From contig JALHTX010000366.1 in the NCBI GenBank assembly GCA_022866015.1, positions 1-11,043 of the forward strand: 11,043 nt of DNA, given 5' to 3'. The position numbers were made by a program, and so were the translations under genes. How positions within the stretch are numbered: the stretch's first letter is position 1; each line of letters opens with the position of its first letter. Below the pieces are notes generated by a model. The model did no database searches. It saw only the letters and a list, made by a program, of their open reading frames with translations, and had not been told where the DNA came from. This document shows positions 6,722 to 11,043 of this stretch, piece after piece. The stretch comes from Thermoplasmatota archaeon. GTDB taxonomy: Archaea; Thermoplasmatota; E2; DHVEG-1.

Positions 6722-9334
6722 ATGAAAACGTGGTATAGTGTTCTAAAAGCACCACTTAATACCTACAATCCAAGATCTAATGAGATACCCGCATCTGTTA
6801 GATTATCTGGTAATTTAAGTCCCTTAACTAATTTTTTTCTAAATATTTTTGTTAATTCGATAGGAGAAAAAAATTTCATTATTGGAATTCCAAGTAATGT
6901 GTTGAGACCCATACCAATACTTGCTTATTTGTATGCGACAATTGAGAATAAAAGCGTTGTTGTCTTCACGCAAAGAGGGGGTTCAACTGGTTGGACAAGT
7001 CCAATTGATTTTCATAATATGAATTATCATCTGATGAACGAACAAGGTAACTATATTTTTAATAGAGTTCCAATGGGAATCATGTCTGATGAAGGAATAG
7101 ATGCAAGACCATATATACCAAGGGCGAAAAGGGTTTTTAAACAGAGATTATACGAATCACAAAAAAGGAATTTTTTAAATAGTGAAGGAGCTAAAATAAT
7201 ATTATATTCTGATATTTACAATAGTAGACTAGTAGATACGATTAAAAAAATTACTTTGACCGATGATGAGACACTAGATCATTTGAATATTGAAATTGAT
7301 CCAGGATTAATCATATTTGAAAATGTTGACAGATTTGCATATTCTGACTATTATTTCCAGCTTTTTTTGGCTTGGATCTCTCCATTATTGGAAAGTAAAA
7401 AAAATATTTTATTCCATTTTTCAAATCCAACATCCCCATATGTTCAGAGGCTTAAGGACGCAACAAATTCTCTTGCGATTCCTTTTGGTCATAGTATATT
7501 ACGAAGCAATGAAGAGTTTAAAAAAGAGTCAATAAATTATTTTAACAGCAGAAATGACCTTGCTATGCCTTTTTTAAATAATTATCTAGTTGATCCCTAT
7601 GAGTTTTATGAACAAATAACAGATATTAAAATACTCGAACCTCCTTTGGAATCGGGGAATATTGATTATTATTATAGAGCTGTGAAATCGCTTAGATCTA
7701 AGGTAGATGAATCTATTTTAAAAAATAAAGGATTATATTATAAAATTTTAATGTTAGCTTATAAATTACCAAATTTATCAATTAATCCATCAAAATATAA
7801 AGAGTGTTTCGGTGATAAAAATGTGGCATTTAGACAGTATACTATACCTCAACTTCTGAGTGTATTTAGAGATTATGTTGCAGAAGAAAGTGAACAAAAC
7901 AGATCAATTTTAATTGACCTAATATCTGAAATATTTTGTATGTATTCTGAATTAAAAGAATGTAAACGATTTGAAGAAGAAGGTAGTTATACTCGGATTG
8001 CAAAAGACTATAAAATATTAGAAGAAATTAAAATAGAATCAGCGGCTAATTCACATTATGACAGTAAAATTATTGTTGCTACTTTTTCTCCAATGGAACG
8101 TAATATTTTAGAAGGGCAGATTCTGAATGATGCCATTATAGAAAATTGTGAAGTTAAAACAATTAAACAAATAAATCAATCACTTTTTAACAAATCCAAT
8201 ACTACATTATTTTTACCAGGGCCGCTAAGAATGAAATTTAGATCTGAGCTGCTTCGACCTTATATGAAAATAGTTTTTGTAGCCTATGATGGAGAAAACT
8301 ATCTAGCGACAAAAGATCAAATTGATCGGTTATCCTCATATTCTTTTGAACAAGAACAAAATTCGATGATTTGTATAGGAGAAGCATATGACTTTTTGGG
8401 ATTAAAAAAAGATGGTTTATTCAAAGACTATTATGAACGTATAACACGAATTAAATTAAAAGCACAAAAAACAGATGAAACTCAACCTCCAACTCTTGAG
8501 GAAGTGAAGAAACAAGATATCAATGATATCTTTAAAGAAATTAAAGATACACTTTCTACAAATATTTTATATGATACCTATAAACAGCGAGAGGATGAAT
8601 TAATATCAATAGAAAATTCATTGGCTAAAATAGAAGAAGAACGAACTGAAGAAGATATGGCTCCACTTACCGCTTATTATACTGTTGTTTTAAGTAAGGT
8701 AAATAATGTATCTTTTGTAAAAACATTAAAATTACCTATAAATAAGACCTATTTCTTTTTAGATAAACTCGATGGCATTCTCAGCGAAGGAACTCCAAGA
8801 AACCTGAAGGAAGAATATTTTGTTATTATCCTAGATAATGATGAAAGAAAGACGATATTAGAATTGATATTTGAAACCTCTGATTTAGAGGAAAGTATAG
8901 AAAAATATTGGATTGAATCTTGGAAGGCAAGGTTGGCTGAATTTATTGAAAATAATAATTTATCTTACTCTCAATTTCATCGTCTGTATAAAGATGCAGG
9001 TGGTAATAGAGATTATCAAACGGTTCTCCTTTGGGCAAAAGGGGGTGTTATCGGACCTGAAAATAAAATGGATCTTTTTACAATTGGAAAGATCCTTGCA
9101 GATAAAGAAATAATGGAAGATTATGAAAAGATAGATAGAGAAGTAGACAGTCTAAGACAGATACATAGGAGTGTAGGAAGAAATATGAGGAAAATTATCA
9201 AAGCCGTCATGACTGGTAATATAGACCCAGAAAAATTGAGTTATGACGAATTAATTTTGTACGAGAAAATAAAGGACGGTGTGTATAAAATAGAAAAAAT
9301 TACAAAATGTGATAATAATTTGAATAATAATTAA
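6722..9334 (+). CDS. drmE: Probable DISARM protein DrmE (class 2)
   Basis: This 870-residue protein has no motif that reveals an enzyme. Its position after drmABC, its length and its C-terminal domain match what I know of DrmE, the class 2 DISARM protein of unknown function. The N-terminal half has alternating hydrophobic strands reminiscent of a helicase/ATPase fold: IIGIPSNVLRPIPILAYLYA near 53-75 where a P-loop would be, and LIIFENVDRFAY around 200 where Walker B would be. No GKT/S is present. Residues about 600-646 look like coiled coil. The C-terminal domain (about 742-830) includes SYSQFHRLYKDAGGNRDYQTV and a GVIGPENKMDL stretch. ATG 6722 has GGAGTG at 6712-6717, so I prefer it. ATG 6710 overlaps the drmC stop (TAATG) and would add four residues. 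The DrmE identity would need a profile search to confirm. Confidence 0.7.
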   Translation: MKTWYSVLKAPLNTYNPRSNEIPASVRLSGNLSPLTNFFLNIFVNSIGEKNFIIGIPSNVLRPIPILAYLYATIENKSVVVFTQRGGSTGWTSPIDFHNMNYHLMNEQGNYIFNRVPMGIMSDEGIDARPYIPRAKRVFKQRLYESQKRNFLNSEGAKIILYSDIYNSRLVDTIKKITLTDDETLDHLNIEIDPGLIIFENVDRFAYSDYYFQLFLAWISPLLESKKNILFHFSNPTSPYVQRLKDATNSLAIPFGHSILRSNEEFKKESINYFNSRNDLAMPFLNNYLVDPYEFYEQITDIKILEPPLESGNIDYYYRAVKSLRSKVDESILKNKGLYYKILMLAYKLPNLSINPSKYKECFGDKNVAFRQYTIPQLLSVFRDYVAEESEQNRSILIDLISEIFCMYSELKECKRFEEEGSYTRIAKDYKILEEIKIESAANSHYDSKIIVATFSPMERNILEGQILNDAIIENCEVKTIKQINQSLFNKSNTTLFLPGPLRMKFRSELLRPYMKIVFVAYDGENYLATKDQIDRLSSYSFEQEQNSMICIGEAYDFLGLKKDGLFKDYYERITRIKLKAQKTDETQPPTLEEVKKQDINDIFKEIKDTLSTNILYDTYKQREDELISIENSLAKIEEERTEEDMAPLTAYYTVVLSKVNNVSFVKTLKLPINKTYFFLDKLDGILSEGTPRNLKEEYFVIILDNDERKTILELIFETSDLEESIEKYWIESWKARLAEFIENNNLSYSQFHRLYKDAGGNRDYQTVLLWAKGGVIGPENKMDLFTIGKILADKEIMEDYEKIDREVDSLRQIHRSVGRNMRKIIKAVMTGNIDPEKLSYDELILYEKIKDGVYKIEKITKCDNNLNNN

Positions 9335-9373
9335 TACGAATATAGTATCAATATAAATTTGTGAGAGGATGTT

Positions 9374-10663
9374 GTGAAAAAGGATATTGAAAGGATATTA
9401 CTTGTAGAACCAAATTTTCCTATACCTTCAAAAAGTAATAATCATAAAAATTTTCTGCCAATAGGTTTGTTAAAATTAGCGTCTTATTATAGAGACCAAG
9501 GCCACAAAATAAAGCTCGTTAGAGGCAACCTAAAATCAGAAGATTTTGATTTTAAACCAGATAAGATTGAGATTACCTCTCTTTTTACATATTGGGCACC
9601 TCATGTGAAAGATAGTGTCGCTCATTATCGTAAAATGTTTCCAAGGGCAAAAATAACTGTTGGCGGTATCTATGCATCTCTGATGCCAGATCATTGCAAA
9701 AAATATACGAAATGCGATCAAGTTTATAGAGGAGTTCATACTGAAGCTGAAAAATGTTACCCAGCGTATGATTTAGTTACAAACCAAAATCCTCACCCTC
9801 TTGATTACCAAATTATTCATAGTTCAAGGGGATGCCCGAGAAAATGTAACTTTTGTGGAACTTGGGTAATAGAGCCAAGATTCAAAGCAAAAAAAAGTAT
9901 TAAAGATGAAATAAATAAAAGAAACGTTGTTTTTTATGATAACAATCTCTTGAATAATCCATATATTGAAAATATCCTTAAGGAATTAATTGAGCTAAAA
10001 AAACATAACAAGATTTCATGGTGTGAATCTCAAAGCGGATTCGATGGAAGAGTCCTAATAAAAAAACCTAAGTTGGCAAAATTATTGAAAAAAGCTGGCT
10101 TTAGATACCCGAGAATAGCTTGGGACTGGGGATTTGAAAACTATAGAGATATCAAAAAACAACTTGGCATACTTGTTAAAGGGGGTTACAGATATAATGA
10201 TATCTTTATTTTTATGATTTATAACTGGAATATCCAATTTGAGGAGATGGAAGAAAAACGAATTAAATGTTGGGAATGGAAAGTTCAGATAGCAGATTGC
10301 AGATATAGACCACTTGATCAAACCTTTGATAATTATTATCCTAAAGAATCTCAGACATCAAAAGATTATTACATACATACTCAGGGTAATTGGACAGATG
10401 CTTTGGTAAAACAGTTTAGAAATAATGTTAGACGACAAAATATATGTGCGAGACAGGGACTTAATTTTTATTCAAAAACATTTGAAAGAATGAAAGCCAA
10501 GAAAAACATAATATTTAAGACAAAAAAAATGTCCAGAAATGAAGTAAGTAAATACCTGACAAAATTGAAGATTGATTATTGGTTTCCAGACGATGTAACA
10601 TATTCAGATTATGGACTAAAGTTAAAATATGAACAGGAAAAGAAAGTAATTGAGCTTTATTGA
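9374..10663 (+). CDS. Radical SAM protein with cobalamin-binding-like N-terminal domain
   Basis: The 429-residue protein has the radical SAM [4Fe-4S] motif C154-PRK-C158-NF-C161 (CX3CX2C), preceded by IIHSSRGC as in B12-type radical SAM proteins. Residues about 5-125 resemble a cobalamin-binding Rossmann domain: ILLVEPNFPIPSK, LPIGLLKLASYYRDQGHKI, ITVGGIYASLMPDH. The usual GEGE signature is replaced by RGVHTEAE and no DxHxxG is present, so cobalamin binding is uncertain. The C-terminal part (FEEMEEKRIKCWEWKVQIA, then HTQGNWTDALVKQFR) is not a known SPASM domain to me. GTG 9374 is the start, with GAGAGGAT at 9362-9369 as ribosome binding site. It follows drmE by 39 nt and precedes a 27-codon mini-gene by 26 nt, so co-transcription with the drm genes is likely. 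The substrate is unknown: a peptide, nucleic acid or small molecule are all possible. Confidence 0.85.
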   Translation: MKKDIERILLVEPNFPIPSKSNNHKNFLPIGLLKLASYYRDQGHKIKLVRGNLKSEDFDFKPDKIEITSLFTYWAPHVKDSVAHYRKMFPRAKITVGGIYASLMPDHCKKYTKCDQVYRGVHTEAEKCYPAYDLVTNQNPHPLDYQIIHSSRGCPRKCNFCGTWVIEPRFKAKKSIKDEINKRNVVFYDNNLLNNPYIENILKELIELKKHNKISWCESQSGFDGRVLIKKPKLAKLLKKAGFRYPRIAWDWGFENYRDIKKQLGILVKGGYRYNDIFIFMIYNWNIQFEEMEEKRIKCWEWKVQIADCRYRPLDQTFDNYYPKESQTSKDYYIHTQGNWTDALVKQFRNNVRRQNICARQGLNFYSKTFERMKAKKNIIFKTKKMSRNEVSKYLTKLKIDYWFPDDVTYSDYGLKLKYEQEKKVIELY

Positions 10664-10689
10664 AATTGTTGTTTAAAGGAGGGAAAAAA

Positions 10690-10773
10690 ATGATTAATAA
10701 TCAACCAGAACCAGATATTCCTTTTCCGTGGGATCCTGATCCAGATGACGAAGACGAGTTAAAAATCATATGA
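10690..10773 (+). CDS. Pro/Asp-rich 27-residue peptide next to the radical SAM gene
   Basis: The mini-gene begins ATG and is preceded by AAAGGAGGG (core AGGAGG at 10677-10682) with 7 nt spacing, the best ribosome binding site in the window. The peptide starts MINNQ, continues PEPDIPFPWDPDPDDEDE and ends LKII. It holds six prolines and ten acidic residues, with PxP/DPDP repeats and a single Trp in PFPWDPDP. It has no Cys and no transmembrane segment. It starts 26 nt after the radical SAM stop, so it is probably translated from the same transcript. The arrangement recalls radical SAM enzymes with short peptide substrates (RiPPs). It could also be a small acidic partner, inhibitor or DNA mimic. 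No family is recognised. Confidence 0.6.
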   Translation: MINNQPEPDIPFPWDPDPDDEDELKII

Positions 10774-10802
10774 CAACGATTAACACGATTATATACATAA
10801 GG

Positions 10803-10810
10803 TTTATATA
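10803..10810 (+). promoter_or_regulatory. TATA box-like element downstream of the mini-gene
   Basis: GGTTTATATATG is a good archaeal TATA-like sequence; TTTATATA is at 10803-10810, with an overlapping ATTATATA-like stretch just before it. Transcription would begin near 10835, about 90 nt before the ATG at 10923, so the leader would be long. A second box, TTTAATAAA at 10893-10901, is better placed for a leaderless transcript starting at 10923. Confidence 0.3.
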
Positions 10811-10838
10811 TGAGTTTCTTGAAATGACTTAAAATACC

Positions 10839-10858
10839 ATTAATTTTCTATTTTACTC
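10839..10858 (+). terminator. T-rich tract, possible transcript end of the drm operon
   Basis: The stretch TTAATTTTCTATTTTACT follows the mini-gene by about 65 nt and has no convincing hairpin. Archaeal terminators are often U-rich tracts of this type, so it may end the drm transcript. This is a position-based guess. Confidence 0.25.
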
Positions 10859-10865
10859 CATAGGA

Positions 10866-10892
10866 TTGTTAAAACAATAATTGTTGTTAACA
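10866..10892. promoter_or_regulatory. Second palindrome site with the fourth TGTTAACA copy
   Basis: ATTGTTAAAACAAT at 10866-10879 is symmetric (6 bp arms, 2 nt centre), and a few bases on lies TGTTAACA at 10885-10892, the same octamer found three times before drmA. It directly abuts TTTAATAAA. A shared regulator for the island and the right-flank gene is possible but not shown. Confidence 0.35.
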
Positions 10893-10922
10893 TTTAATAA
10901 ACATTATTTTATACTCTATGCC

Positions 10923-11043
10923 ATGGCTCTTGATAAAGCAGGCAATCAAATTATAAATGAAAAAGAAATATTTATAAAAAACATAAATGCACCAACATCT
11001 CCAACAATTTCTGGTCCATCTAAAACTAAACCTGGAGAACTTA
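10923..11043 (+). CDS. Fragment of an Ig/PKD-repeat surface protein (partial; possibly 5'-truncated)
   Basis: From the ATG at 10923 the frame reads ALDKAGNQIINEKEIFIKN, then INAPTSPTISGPSKTKPGEL to the window edge. In extracellular Ig/PKD-like repeat proteins, which are common in archaea, one domain ends with a [YA]xDxAGN segment and the next begins P..P...GP..gk.G..Y.Y; both halves of that junction are visible here. The frame is open upstream to 10881, and the codons just before the ATG read FILYA, which would fit the preceding strand (YAMALDKAGN). There is no signal peptide, unlike a normal exported protein, so this may be a gene cut at its 5' end. Alternatively it is a leaderless gene: TTTAATAAA is centred about 25 nt before the ATG. 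Confidence 0.5.
   Translation, partial: MALDKAGNQIINEKEIFIKNINAPTSPTISGPSKTKPGEL

Noticed and set aside
8913..9113. 66-codon plus-strand ORF inside drmE
   Set aside because: It is out of frame within a long continuous drmE frame and has no ribosome binding site.
1..11043. CRISPR array, tRNA, rRNA or complete insertion sequence
   Set aside because: No regularly spaced repeats, no cloverleaf with CCA-type acceptor, no rRNA-like block and no transposase were seen on either strand.

Overview
The window is AT-rich and reads most easily as an archaeal (euryarchaeote or methanogen-like) accessory region. TATA-box-like elements (TTTATAAA, GTTTATATA) lie at archaeal spacing upstream of starts, Shine-Dalgarno motifs are strong (GGAGGG, AGGAGG), AGA/ATA codons are heavily used, and an Ig/PKD-like surface-protein fragment sits at the right edge. 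A low-GC bacterium is not excluded, because the drmA promoter can also be read as a weak -35/-10 pair. The species cannot be named from the sequence.

Left part (1-666): there is no confident large gene. It holds the possible 5' end of a minus-strand gene leaving the window, an AT-rich block with direct and inverted repeats, a 14-codon lysine-rich mini-ORF with an excellent ribosome binding site, a terminator-like hairpin, and three copies of the palindrome TGTTAACA just before the drmA promoter.

Centre (712-9334): four tightly packed co-directional genes encode a DISARM-type antiphage system. They are DrmA (SF2 helicase), DrmB (zinc-rich DUF1998 protein), DrmC (single-HKD phospholipase D family protein) and a protein that looks like DrmE, the class 2 DISARM protein of unknown function. 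Spacings of 1 nt, 4 nt and an overlap or 11 nt point to one operon. No DNA methyltransferase (drmMI or drmMII) and no SNF2 helicase drmD is present in the window. The upstream 600 bp and the downstream flank do not look like continuations of the operon.

Right part (9374-10773): 39 nt after drmE comes a radical SAM protein with a cobalamin-binding-like N-terminal half. Twenty-six nt later there is a 27-codon Pro/Asp-rich mini-gene with a near-perfect Shine-Dalgarno. The most interesting hypothesis is that these two form an extra module (radical SAM enzyme plus small peptide substrate or partner) appended to a methyltransferase-less class 2 DISARM. A spacer of about 150 nt follows, with TATA-like elements and a fourth TGTTAACA. 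The window ends in a protein fragment resembling an Ig/PKD-repeat surface protein, possibly truncated at its 5' end, which may mark the right boundary of the island.
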